64,000 nucleotides of DNA. Origin: Leucaena leucocephala (lineage: Eukaryota; Streptophyta; Magnoliopsida; Fabales; Fabaceae). The position numbers and the translations under genes were made by a program. The notes under the pieces are model-generated. The model was not told where the DNA came from. It did no database searches and was given only the letters and a program-made list of their open reading frames with translations. Position 1 is the first letter of the stretch; each line of letters starts with the position of its first letter. The stretch is from contig CM073532.1 of NCBI GenBank assembly GCA_037074615.1, forward strand, positions 10,175,501 to 10,239,500, in the 5' to 3' direction. This document shows, in pieces, positions 34,496 to 45,155 of this stretch.

Positions 34496-34881
34496 GTCGT
34501 GGCAGTGGTAGGGGACGTGGCAATTACCGTCATCATAGTGGGGGGAGTAATTATAATCCGAATATCCACCAAAAGAAGAAGCATAATGAAGGGCAGAAAA
34601 AAGATAAAGGTGGTCCCTCAAAAACTGTGGAAAATCTATGTTATAGGTGTGGGATGAAGGGGCACTGGTCGCGTACCTGTCGTACGCCTGAGCATCTAGC
34701 AAAGCTTTATCAAGCCTCCATAAAAAAGAATTCAAAGAACATCGAAGCAAATATGATTTTGCAAGATGACGATGTTGAGGAAAATTTTGCATACAAAAAT
34801 GATGATACCAATGAGCTAGATGATGGCCTTGATGCTATGGCACATTTAGATGTGGCTGATTTCTTTGATAATCATGATTAG
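34496..34881 (+). pseudogene. Copia gag, C-terminal part with CCHC zinc knuckle
   Basis: The reading GRGSGRGRGNYRHHSGG continues gag after the nested LTR. The nucleocapsid knuckle CYRCGMKGHWSRTC (C-x2-C-x4-H-x4-C) is intact and is followed by RTPEHLAKLYQASIKK. A stop at 34879-34881 ends it. Upstream codons in the same open frame (from 34462) belong to the LTR and are not gag. Confidence 0.9.
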
Positions 34882-35047
34882 ATAAACAAATTTGGCAGAA
34901 AAAGAATAAAATTAATGCAGTTTATGTTTTATTTATATTTTATCCTAATTTAGTTTATACTTTATGCTTTATTTATGTTTATTTTTATTTTCTTGTTTTA
35001 AGAGCATTATTGCTAATAGTGTATTTTAATACATTTATTTTCTTTTA
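34882..35047 (+). other. AU-rich spacer between copia gag and pol
   Basis: 166 bases of TTTATGTTTTATTTAT-like sequence with stops separate gag from the pol start. It could be an intron-like or translational spacer, or decay. Confidence 0.5.
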
Positions 35048-36508
35048 ATGAAGAATATGGATGTTCCTCTCTCTTTTATTGGGCACAAGAATGAAGATAT
35101 ATGTCTCATAGATAGTGCTACAACACATACCATACTCAAAGATAAAAAATATTTTTCTCATTTGACAATGAATGGAGTAAGCATCAATACTATAGCGGGT
35201 AATACAAAACTAATTGAAGGCTCCGGAAGAGCAATGATAATATTACCCAAAGGGACAAAATTTGTTATTAATGATGCTTTATATTCCTCTAAGTCTCAAA
35301 GAAATTTGTTAAGTTTTAAGGATATCCACCGAAATGGATATCATATTGAGACTATAGATGAGAAAAGTATTGAATATCTACATATTACAATTGTTAAACA
35401 TGGAGAAAAATGTGTTCTTGAAAAAGTACCTGCATTATCTTCTGGTTTGTACTATACAAATATTAGTATAATTGAAACAAATGTTACAGTAAACCAGAAG
35501 TTTACTGATAAAAATACATTCATTGTTTGGCATGATCGGTTAGGCCATCCCGGATCAACTATGATGCGAAGAATTATTGAAAATTCACATGGACATCCAT
35601 TAAAGAGCCAGGAGATTCTTCAATTTAAAGATTTCTCATGTGTTACTTGTTCTCAAGGCAAACTAATTACAAGACCCTCATTAACAAAAGTTGTGGTAGA
35701 ATCCCCTGCATTTCTAGAACGTATCCAAGGGGATATATGTGGACCTATTCATCCACCATGTGGACCATTTAGATATTTTATGGTTTTAATAGATTCATCT
35801 ACAAGATGGTCACATGTGTGTTTGTTATCTATACATAATTTAGCATTTGCTAGATTACTTGCTCAAATAATTCGATTAAGAGCACAGTTTCCAGAATATG
35901 CAATTAAGACAACTCGTCTTGATAATGCGAGTGAGTTTGCATCTCAAATGTTTAATGATTATTGTATGGCAACTGGAATAACAGTGGAGAAATCTGTTGC
36001 TCATGTCCACACTCAAAATGGTTTAGCAGAATCATTAATTAAATGCCTCCAATTGATTGCTAGACCAATGCTTATGAGAACAAAACTTCCCATTTCAGCT
36101 TGGGGACATGCAATTTTACATGCAGCAGCAATTATACGCATCAGGCCAACAAGTTATCATAAATTCTCCCCATTACAGTTAGCTTTTGGTCAGGAGCCAA
36201 ATATTTCTCATCTTAGAATTTTTGGATGTGCGGTATTTGTCCCAATTGCTCCACCACAAAGCACAAAGATGGGACCTCAGAGAAGGTTAGGAATATATAT
36301 TGGTTATGAATCTCCTTCTATAATCAAGTATTTAGAACCACTAACAGGATATTTGTTTATGGCACGTTTCGATGATTGTCATTTTGATGAGACAAATTTT
36401 CCAACATTAGGGGGAGATAATAAGCAGCTGGATAAAGAAATCACATGGAAAGCATTATCGTTATCTCATTTAGATCCTCGAACACAACAATGTGAGCTTG
36501 AAGTTTAA
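35048..36508 (+). pseudogene. Copia pol, protease end and integrase
   Basis: The frame opens MKNMDVPLSFIGHKNEDICL and carries the aspartic-protease-type motif IDSATTHTI. GAG-pre-integrase follows with HDRLGHPG...CVTCSQGK (HHCC zinc site). The integrase catalytic residues are in GDICGP (D), TRLDNASEF (D) and GLAESLIKCLQ (E). The C-terminal GKRL-type region reads PLQLAFGQEPNISHLRIFGC and RLGIYIGYESPSIIKYLEP. It ends with a stop at 36506-36508, but the downstream RT reading restarts within 15 bases. The integrase looks nearly intact. Confidence 0.93.
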
Positions 36509-36520
36509 AAAATAATTCAT

Positions 36521-38550
36521 TTGCAAAATATTGCAAATCAACTGCCAGATGCATTTACTGACCCCAAGAGAATTACCAAATATCATATTCCAGCTAAAAA
36601 TGCCCCAATTAGAATTGATGTCCCAGCAGGGCAAGTAGTAAGTGCAAATGAAACTAAACCACGCTTGAAGCGTGGTAGACCTATCGGTTCTAAAGATAAA
36701 ATTTCTAGAAAGAAAAGAGTAAACAATCAAGATGGTCAAATTGAGGAGGTTGGTCTTATAGGAGAGACCCATGACATAACAAATCAAAAGACCCCAGAAG
36801 AGGTCCAGGTACCCAAAAATAATGAAGAGATCTCGATAAGTTATGTCACTAAGGGAAAAAGATGGAACCGAGAAAATATAGTCGTCGATGACATTTTTTC
36901 ATACAGTGTTGCTGTTGAAATAACTAATCAAAGTGAGGATCTTGAACCTAGGTCAGTTGAAGAATGTAGACATAGAAATGATTGGCCAAAATGGAAAGAC
37001 GCAATTCAAGCAGAATTGAATTCACTTTCAAAACGTGAAGTTTTTGGACCTGTAGTCCAAATAGCGAATGGTGTTAAACCAGTTGGTATAGATGGGTTTT
37101 TGTGCGAAAACGAAATGAGAAAATGAGATTGTTAGATATAAAGCACGACTTGTGGCACAAGGTTTTTCACAAAGACCTGGCATTGATTATGAAGAAACAT
37201 ATTCTCCTGTGGTGGATACAATTACTTTAAGATATCTAATTAGTCTGGCAGTGCATGAAAGACTTGATATGCGTCTGATGGATGTTGTTACAGTATACTT
37301 ATATGGTTCTTTAGATACTGAAATTTATATGAAAATCCCTGAAGGATTTAAATTTTCTGAAGCATGTAAGAATTCTCGAGAAAATTATGCAATTCGTTTG
37401 CATAAATCCTTATACGGATTAAAACAATCTGGAAGAATGTGGTATAACCGTCTAAGTGAATATTTGTTAAAGGCAGGTTACAAAAATGACTCAATCAGCC
37501 CATGTGTTTTTATAAAAAGGAATACATCAGAATTTGTTATAATTGATGTCTATGTGGATGATTTGAATATAATTGGAACTCCTGAAGAGCTTCAAAAAGC
37601 AGTTGATTGTTTAAAGAGATAATTTGAAATGAAAGATCTTGGAAAAACAAAGTTTTGTCTCGGTTTACAAATCGAGCACTTAACAAATGGAGTTTTTCTT
37701 CATCAATCAGCTTATTTTAAAAAAATATTAAAGCAATTTTATATGGATAAAGCGCATCCATTAACTACTCCAATGATTGAGATCACTAGTTAAAGAAAAA
37801 GATCATTTTCGCCCTCAAGAGGAAAATGAAGAACTTCTTAGTCCAGAAGTACCATATCTTAGTGCTATAGGGGCACTAATATATCTTGCTAATTCAACAC
37901 GACCTGATATTGCATTTGCTGTGAGTTTATTGGCAAGATTTAGTTCTTCCCCAACAAGAAGACATTGGAATGGAGTCAAACATATATTTCGATACCTTCG
38001 AGGGACAACTGATATGGGATTATTTTATTCTAATGAATCTGGATCACAATTGATTGGTTATACAGATGCAGGGTTTTTATCAGATTCACATAAAGGTAGA
38101 TCTCAGAAAGGATATTTATTTACTTGTGGAGGTACAGCTATATCTTGGTGTTCAATAAAGTAAACTTTATCATCTACCTCATCAAATCATGCATAAAAAA
38201 TTGCAGTTCATGAGGCAAGTCGAGAATGTGTTTGGTTAAGGTTAGTAATCCAACATATCCAAAGAATGAGTGGGCTACTTCCGGAACAAGAGATTCCAAC
38301 AGTATTATATGAAGATAATACAGCATGCATAGCTCAACTAAAAGGAGGATATATCAAAGGAGATAGAATAAAACATATTTCTCCGAAATTCCTTTTCACT
38401 CATGATCTTATAAACAATGGTGATATAGATGTTCTGCAAATTTGATCATGTGACAACCTTGCATATTTGTTTACCAAGACACTGCCAACTAAGCCATTTG
38501 AGAAGTTAGTGTATGGTATTGGAATGCGCAGATTCAAAGACATAAATTGA
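36521..38550 (+). pseudogene. Copia pol, reverse transcriptase and RNase H
   Basis: A linker with KPRLKRGRPIGSKDK leads to NDWPKWKDAIQAELNSLSKR and VFGPVVQ. Two frame changes near 37095-37140 scramble the VFVRKRNE block. The frame then resumes with ARLVAQGFSQRPGIDYEETY, SPVV, LYGSLDTEIYMKIPEGF, KSLYGLKQSGRMWYNRLSEY and the catalytic YVDD (IDVYVDDLNIIGTP). Another stop follows at 37620-37622 and a shift near 37780. RNase H reads VPYLSAIGALIYLANSTRPD, YTDAGFLSD, EASRECVWLR, LYEDNTACIAQLKGGYIKGD and KHISPKF. In-frame stops at about 38163 and 38443 kill it. The end RRFKDIN is near 38550. Confidence 0.92.
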
Positions 38551-38701
38551 TAATGTTATCAAGGGGAGTAAACAAGTACTTGCTATACTCTTTTTCTTTT
38601 AAGAATTTTTTTATTGTGTACTCTTTTTCCTTCACTAGATTTTTGTCCCAATGGGTTTTTCCTAGTAAGGTTTTAATGAGGCACAATATTAATTATGGAC
38701 A

Positions 38702-38713
38702 TCCAAGGGGGAG
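38702..38713 (+). other. Copia polypurine tract
   Basis: TCCAAGGGGGAG immediately precedes the 3' LTR, the expected plus-strand primer site. Confidence 0.85.
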
Positions 38714-39022
38714 TGTTATAAATATTAAAGAAAATGGATGTCCATAACCACCAACCCTTAGAATTCCTTTTCTCTTAATGTCCTTAACTTCATAATCTCC
38801 TCAATGAATTGCTTGGAGGAGTTTTTTGTTGTAAAATGTCATTATGTTACCATTTATTCCTTTGTAACCTTTGTATTAGCTTTAAGGGTTTGAGGCCTAT
38901 AAATAGAGGTAATGTAGAAGAGAAAAAGATACCCATGTGAATGAGAAATACTCCCTTTGCTCTCCTCTAAATTCTTGTCTTGTTGTCCTCTTCTCTTCTC
39001 TAATTTTCTTATTTTTATAACA
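38714..39022 (+). repeat. Copia 3' LTR
   Basis: It begins TGTTATAAATATTAAAG and ends TTTTTATAACA. The TATA motif CTATAAATAGAGG is conserved with the 5' LTR. Confidence 0.95.
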
Positions 39023-39360
39023 ATTAGTATATATTTATTTTTATATTTTTTACTTTAAAGTTTTTTAATATTATATTATTGTGTTTTTTGTTAATAACTA
39101 AATTTATTATAGGTTGGCAAAAAAAATTATTATAGATTTATATTTTAAATATATTAATATATACATATAATTATTTTTTATTAATTATTTACCTTCAGCC
39201 CGAGAACTATCGCAGTTAGTTGGAGTATGCAAAGCTCCAGTCATTCAACACTTTGCTGAAACCATTTCAGGAACAACAACCACCAGGAGCTTTGATCAAG
39301 AGTCGAGCTTTAAGGAAACAAAATATAAAACTTATGGACCGGTATTCTCGCCTAGAATTT

Positions 39361-39741
39361 ACGCAAGAGCTTTTTAAAGAAATAGAAATAAAAATAGAAT
39401 TAAGCTATAAATATATTTTAAAAATTTGTTTAGTATGATAAAAATGAGTATATAATATATATATTTTTATAATTTAAGATAAAATAGTCTAAAATATTTT
39501 TTTATAATTTGAAAAAGATTAAAATTATTTAAAAATTTTATAACTTAAGATGAAATAGTTTAAAATATTTCACTTTTACTTCTACCATCTCTTTTTTTAT
39601 TTTTTTTATAAAATTAGAATGACTTAAAATATTATAAATAAAAATAAAAATAACTTTCATCTTACCAAACATCCTCTACTCCTATTTCTATTTCCTTACT
39701 TCTACTCTCTCTCTCCTACCTTTATTATACCAAACATGCCC
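39361..39741. mobile_element. AT-rich insertion in an ABCC exon, probably a truncated MITE
   Basis: It interrupts the ABCC reading between MDRYSR and DMLSSITF. The right end reads ACCAAACATGCCC, a common MITE terminus. The left end does not show the matching inverted repeat, so it may be truncated. (CT)n near 39706-39718. Confidence 0.5.
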
Positions 39742-39884
39742 ATAACATTGCTGCTTGGATATGTTGTCTTCTATCACATTCGTCTTTTCATTGATATTCT
39801 TGATATTTATGCCACAAGGAGTCATAGATCCAGGTACGTGATTCACTTTTGGAATCTATTGGTCAAAAAAAAAAAAAAAAAGGT

Positions 39885-40135
39885 TTTGGCACCTTAACAT
39901 ATTGACAATTACCTCTTTTTTTTTCTATTAAATTTTTAATTTTATTTTGTTTATACCTTCTATCCCTGTGACTTTGTTTTGCTGGCACTATTAGCTCTAA
40001 TATGAGAGCTTATCGTGCAAACATATATAGAGCGAAGTTAAAGATTTTAATAAAAAAAATATAAGTATTAAATTAAAATTTATAAAAAAAATAAGTATCT
40101 GTAAAATAGTTTTTATTTTATTTTATTTTTCATTA
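39885..40135. mobile_element. MITE-like repeat in an ABCC intron (family shared with 41456 and 51605)
   Basis: It shares the central wording CTTTGTTTTGCTGGCACTATTAGCTCTAAT and flanking CTATTAAATTTTTAATTTT with two other copies in the window. It lies between the ABCC exons ending at 39833 and starting at 40141. Confidence 0.5.
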
Positions 40136-40796
40136 CGAAGGTATCGCTGGTTTGGCCAATACATATGGATTTAATATGAACATGTTACAAGCCTGGGTGA
40201 GATTGTCGGGAGAACGTGAAGTGGCAAAACAACTCTCATACAAAAACACTAATTCGAATTATTGAGCCAACCGCCGGGCAAATTGTAATCGACGGCATCG
40301 ACATTTCATCAATTGGACTTCATGATTTGAGGTCTAGGCTTTAGCATTATTCCTCAAGATCCAACCATGTTTGAAGGCACAGTGAGACGTAACCTAGAGC
40401 CATTGGAGGAGTACACGGACGAACAAATTTGGGAGGTAAGTTTGCTATATTTGCAAATAAACACATGTATATATACACTCAACATTAGGTACTGTCCCAA
40501 AATTAAACTTGTGTTTGTTTCTTAATATCTCTTCGCCTTCACTCATTGACATGCTTTTAGGGTTTGGTTAAGTGTCAACTTGGATATGAAGTTCGAAAGA
40601 AAGATGGAAAGCTAGACTCTACAGGTTCGTCTCCCTTGTTTCCTCCTTATTGAACATAAAGCGACAGTCCTCTTGTCCTAAATTTAAAAATTGATTAGGG
40701 AGTTAATTTTAGTCATACATATAAAAATTAATTTATTTTATCTCTCATATTTATCATTTTCTCTAAAATAATTTATCTAATCTATAAATTGTTATA

Positions 40797-41146
40797 CTCT
40801 ATCTGTTTCTTTTAATAAAAAACAATCAACTGAATCATGTTGATAAAATTTTTTATTAAAATTAGTTAAAGACAATACGTATGTAAAAGATGTTACTTTT
40901 TTTTTCTTCAAAAATACCCTTATTTCTTATAAGGAGAAAGAGCATAAGAGAGAATAAGAAAATTACTAGAAAAAAAGAGATATGTGGAGGAGAGATAATA
41001 AATGTAATGATATTAATATGATGAGTAATTAAATGGGGGCAAAATTGAAAGTTAACAAAAAAATTGGAGACAACCTTTTAGTGTCACTTATAAATAGGAA
41101 TAAGCTATACCCAAAAATTATCTCTTATAATACGAAACGGAGGGAG
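40797..41146. mobile_element. Stowaway-like MITE in the ABCC pseudogene
   Basis: The ends are CTCTATCTGTTTCTTTTAAT and the inverted ATACGAAACGGAGGGAG, flanked by TA on both sides (40795-40796 and 41147-41148). It falls where the ABC signature and Walker B coding region should be. Confidence 0.75.
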
Positions 41147-41455
41147 TATAATATATTATTACATAATAATATTTTAGAGAGATTAGATTATATTTGTTAT
41201 AATTAACTCATTTATCTAACTTCTTTAATTTATACAGATTAGTCTAATAGATATTATATTAAGAACTAAAGTACTACCGCCACAGATAATTTGGTTCCGC
41301 AAACTCTTTGGCAACACTTCTTTGACTGTACAGTCATCACCATTGCACATAGAATAACTTCTATTCTTAATAGTGATATGATTCTGCTTCTCAATCAAGG
41401 TTAGTTAAGTTGCTTGTTCTTCTTCTTCTTCTTCTTTGAATATGTATAGTTTATG

Positions 41456-41716
41456 GGAAAAACAACTCTGGAGATACCTATACTTCCCTTAATGTCTAAT
41501 TTAGTATATGTATTATTTTTCTCTTTATTAAATCATTTAATTTTTTTTGTTAGCACAACTAGCTTTTGTATAAGGACTAGCATTCTAACGGAGTAAAATT
41601 ACAAAGATTAACAGTACTAATAGAGCAAAATTAAATTTAAACTAAGGGAAAAAATAACACATGTACTAAATTAAAAATTAAGAGAAAGTATAGGTACCTA
41701 CAAAATAGTTTTACCC
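41456..41716. mobile_element. MITE with long inverted ends, left of the CACTA composite
   Basis: The left end (GGGAAAAACAACTCTGG, ACCTATACTTCCCTTAA) is mirrored by the right end (complement GGGTAAAACTATTTTGTAGG, ACCTATACTTTCTCTTAA). It lies in the last ABCC intron. It is related to 51605-51888, in the opposite orientation. Confidence 0.7.
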
Positions 41717-42238
41717 GATTTTTTTGTACTTTGATATGCTTTATTATTTTGTCTTTTCATATGATTTCAATGAATCTCTCGATACAGGACTATTGAGGAG
41801 TTTGACTCTCCAACAAGTTTGCTTGAGGACAAATAATCTTCTTTTGCTAAGCTTGTTGCAGAGTATACCATGAGATCCAAGTCCACCTACCAGTAAATGA
41901 GTTTATCACTGAGTTTGCTTACTGAAAAAAATATAACTAAAGTTTCTAGATGATGACAAAATTGGGGGAAATGTGTCATTGAAAATAATAAGAATGATGA
42001 ATTCACTAGTAGAAAATTGGCATTCGAAATCCCCATTTTTAAACCGATCAATGCGGAGACGGTTTTAAAAAAATGACCGGTGGCATTTTTATAAATAATA
42101 TGAAATATTTATACCATATTTACTCGTGACTGATGTGGAAAAATATAGTCCGGTTTAGATGTTTACTTTCTACAGCGGATGTTATAGTGACCGATGTGGA
42201 AATATTTAGTCCGCTTTAGATTAACTCCATCTGTATCC

Positions 42239-44139
42239 TGTTGGAGATTGTGCCCTAGGGGCCAATCATTATGTTATGAACATTGTTGATTTATGAATTT
42301 CTTAATTATGTTATCACATTATTTGCATGTTTACTGTGATAACCATCATTGGATAACTCATGATCTTATCCTGAATGTCCCTGGTCGGTCATCTATGCGA
42401 GAGCAGAGATGAAATAAGACCAGTATGACTTTGAAGATATATACAGATATAAATCAAAGTCATAGGCACATGTAAGAGTACAGGGTGTTGGACCGACCCG
42501 CTATGAGAGAGCTGCATGGGTTAAGTCATAAGCTTCTCTTATATACAAATCATGTCACTATGCCCTTTGACCTGAGATCATCATGGATTCCTACATGACA
42601 AACGCCCAGCTTTGACCTAGTCAAAAGTCACTTTTGACCGAATGATCATAAAGGCTATGTTCGGGCTTAGTGGTTTTTCATGCGGAGGAATGTGAATGGT
42701 CAAGATGGAATTTGTCCCTCATATTCGTAGAAAGATATTACTGGGCCCCTCGATGAGTGAGTCTGAGAAATGTATGGCCATACTGTAATGGAAAGTAGTT
42801 CCATTTCTATAGTCAGACTACTCAGGGATCGAGAAAGTAACGGTCAGGAACAAGAGGATGACGTTCTCCATGCCTCATCCATTACCGAAATATCGTGTGA
42901 CAAAAGGGACGTGATATGGTTGTATGAAAGGTAATATCGTTCATCTATCCTTATATGATTTGGGTAGTCATAATGTCTTGCTAGAGACCGCTTACGACTT
43001 GTGGATCAGTATAGTAACTGGCCCACTGCCAACTTCATATGGGCCTACAGGGTCGCACACAAAATAGCCCAACTCGAGCTGTGATGTCCAGGTTCATTGA
43101 ATCTAAGATATGTCTTGATTCAATGAATAATCTAGGGTAAATTTATATATCTTATATATATATATAAATTTGTATTTATATATTATATATAATATAAGAG
43201 ATATTTGCAAGATTTAATTTATAAGGATAAATTAAATCTCTATCACTTTTGAATTTGAATTTAAATTGATATGATCTATTTGAATTTAAAATTTAAATTG
43301 ATAAGATATCTCAAATTTGATTTATGAGAATAAATCAAATATAATTCCGTCTTATCTTTATTTTAAATTAAATAAATAGGTGAATTAAATCTGTGGGACG
43401 AATTTAATAAAAACTATATTTATTTAATTCATTTCTTATCAAATTATGCAATATATGATATTGTATTAATTTTAGAATTAATATAAAATTAATTCTGAAG
43501 CCCGGCCCAATTAGAAGCCCGATAGCATCCTATATATTTGACATTAGGGGCTAGGGTTCTACTTATAAGAAAAAGGGGCAAGGACAGTGCAAAAGGTTTG
43601 CAGATAAGAAACTGCCGAAATAGAGACGGTGAGGACGGAATCTTGAGAAAGCCCTAGAGGGATAAGAGGCGCTAGCATGTCGTTCGTGGTTGGAACGCTA
43701 TTCGTGTGGATACCGATAGACGAAGTCGATCTGAGTTGTCGACTTCTTACGATCGAGAAAAAAGCACCAAGTACGACGAAGTCGAGACTAGTTGACACAG
43801 AAGTCGCGACTAAATTGGCATCTGAATGTCAGAAATCCGAACAAAGACTATAGGTTGCGACTAGAAGCAGAGGAAGTGGCGACTGCAAACTCTAGAGACG
43901 ACAGGTCGCGACTGCAAACTCCAGAGGCGACGGGTCGTTACAAGAAGCTGAGAAAGTCGCGACTGAAAACTCCAGAGGCGAAGAGTCGCGACTAGTGGAC
44001 ACTGAGATCGCGACCACAGCTTGAATACCGAAGGTAACACTTCTTTCTCCTTGACTTAAACACATTCGGTAGATCCTGGCTGGGAATGAAATTTTTTTTT
44101 TAAAGTTAATTTCCGCTGCGTGTCTTCCAATTCCCTTCA
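42239..44139 (+). mobile_element. Copia-type solo LTR inside CACTA B
   Basis: It begins TGTTGGAGATTGTGCCCTA, a well-known plant Ty1/copia LTR start, and ends TTCCGCTGCGTGTCTTCC...TTCA. A perfect TATCC duplication flanks it (42234-42238 and 44140-44144). No internal coding region or second LTR. A TATA motif (CCTATATATTTG) lies near 43531. It contains a GTCGCGACT array at 43750-44020. Confidence 0.9.
43750..44020 (+). repeat. Array of about eight GTCGCGACT motifs in the copia solo LTR
   Basis: AAGTCGCGACTAAA, GGTTGCGACTAG, GTGGCGACTGC, AGGTCGCGACTGC, AAGTCGCGACTGAA, GAGTCGCGACTAG and GATCGCGACC occur at irregular spacing. Some share an ACTCCAGAGGCGA extension, so part of the array is a true tandem. 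It lies downstream of the LTR TATA box. Confidence 0.85.
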
Positions 44140-44257
44140 TATCCTTTCCCTCCATTTTATGTCAAGTCTTCTCAGACATGCGCAGTAGTTCATCATGATC
44201 ACCTTCTCCGATATCTGTTTTATATTCATTTCTTCTATCTTCTAACTTAACTCTCCA

Positions 44258-44593
44258 ATGGCTTCTTCCTCATCCACCCCTCCTTCTCCGCCTCAAAAAA
44301 CACAAAGAACTAATTTTGAAGAAAAAAATATCTGTCATCATGATAACCTTTCAGTTCCTTCTCCTCCTCCCTTGCTCCAGCAACTGGTGGAGTGCCTGGA
44401 GGAACTCATCCTGTCCTTCAATGCCCTAGAGCGCTCGGTGAAAGAACTGGGCCTGAAAGTTGAGAGGATGAATCAATGTTTCAGAGCCTTCCATTCTGAA
44501 GTTCGTAGCCATCAACAGGATGATTTCTTTCATCCTGTTGTTGATCCCAATTCTGACTCACAAAACACTGACTCGGAAGATGATGGTGAGTGA
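44258..44593 (+). CDS. Small CACTA-borne coiled-coil protein, copy 1 (function unknown)
   Basis: An uninterrupted 111-codon frame. The N-terminus is Ser/Pro-rich (MASSSSTPPSPPQKTQRTNF) and a PSPPPL hinge follows. The middle (about residues 38-78) is a predicted amphipathic helix (VECLEELILSFNALERSVKE, LGLKVERM) with leucines at heptad-like spacing. The tail is FHSEVRSHQQDDFF then acidic DSQNTDSEDDGE. It shares the same plan, and about half its residues by eye, with copy 2. It contains no DNA-binding or catalytic motif that can be recognised. Before the solo LTR landed it lay about 350 bases inside the transposon end. It may assist transposition or be an accessory regulator; that is inference. 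Confidence 0.6.
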   Translation: MASSSSTPPSPPQKTQRTNFEEKNICHHDNLSVPSPPPLLQQLVECLEELILSFNALERSVKELGLKVERMNQCFRAFHSEVRSHQQDDFFHPVVDPNSDSQNTDSEDDGE

Positions 44594-45155
44594 AAACAGG
44601 GTCACCTGTATTTCCCTATTCCCCACCTCCTTTTTGATGTAATGAAAAGAATGAGGAGATGATGATATTGTATTTATATAGATTTCAAGATGTAAAGTTT
44701 GATAGTAAAGTTTAATTTGAATGAATGTGTTTAACAAGTTTCTTGTTCTGCATACGTTGCTGATGATCCGTTTATTTTTAATCTAAATCCCACTTTTAAA
44801 CCGGTCACTGAGGAGAAGGCGGTTTAAAAAAAATTAAATTTTTACACTGGTTTTAAAAGTAACCGATTTAAAATATAAACACCCAGTGTAGATTAACTTT
44901 GTTCTATATATCTGCCTCTTCAGTTTTCTGTCTATGCTTTCCCGCGCGCTTTCTTTATTCTTCAGACCGTTCATTTCACTTTTTCGGTTCCCAACATTTG
45001 TAGTCATTATGATAGAAGGCCAATTGCATTCTTCTATATTCTTATTGATCATGAACCATATATATATATGTATACCATTCCTATGATCAATCTGTACATT
45101 TCGTCTTATCACTTTATCTCTGTTTTATTTTCTTTTAATCTATCTGACTCCTCCA

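Larger units (their letters stand above)
30514..39022 (+). mobile_element. Ty1/copia retrotransposon, structurally complete but decayed
   Basis: Two LTRs of 307 and 309 bp flank gag, protease, integrase, reverse transcriptase and RNase H in copia order (integrase before RT). A perfect 5 bp duplication ATTAG flanks it (30509-30513 and 39023-39027). By-eye comparison finds about 30 differences between the LTRs, near 10 percent, so the insertion is not recent. The 5' LTR begins TA rather than TG. A solo LTR (32472-34495) is nested in gag. It separates ABCC exons ending at 28890 and resuming at 39195. Confidence 0.95.
39195..41896 (+). pseudogene. ABCC transporter pseudogene, part 2: TMD2 to C-terminus
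   Basis: Exon pieces: 39195-39358 (RELSQLVGVCKAPVIQHFAE, TISGTTTTRSFDQES, MDRYSR); 39742-39833 (DMLSSITFVFSLIFLIFMPQ, GVIDP); 40141-40435; 40561-40624; 41276-41399; 41788-41896. The third piece joins GIAGLANTYGFNMNMLQAWV directly to the Walker A. That motif reads GRT-stop-SGKTTLIQ because TGA (40217-40219) replaces the glycine codon, and a frameshift precedes VEP-like sequence and IDGIDISSIGLHDLRSRL. The ABC signature and Walker B exon part is missing between 40624 and 41276. TVITIAHRITSILNSDMILL holds the H-loop. The tail FDSPTSLLEDK has a stop before SSFAKLVAEYTM. Most splice sites are still GT...AG. Confidence 0.93.

Noticed and set aside
34462..34881. Open frame read as one protein from 34462
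   Set aside because: The first 34 bases belong to the nested LTR; only the part from 34496 is gag.
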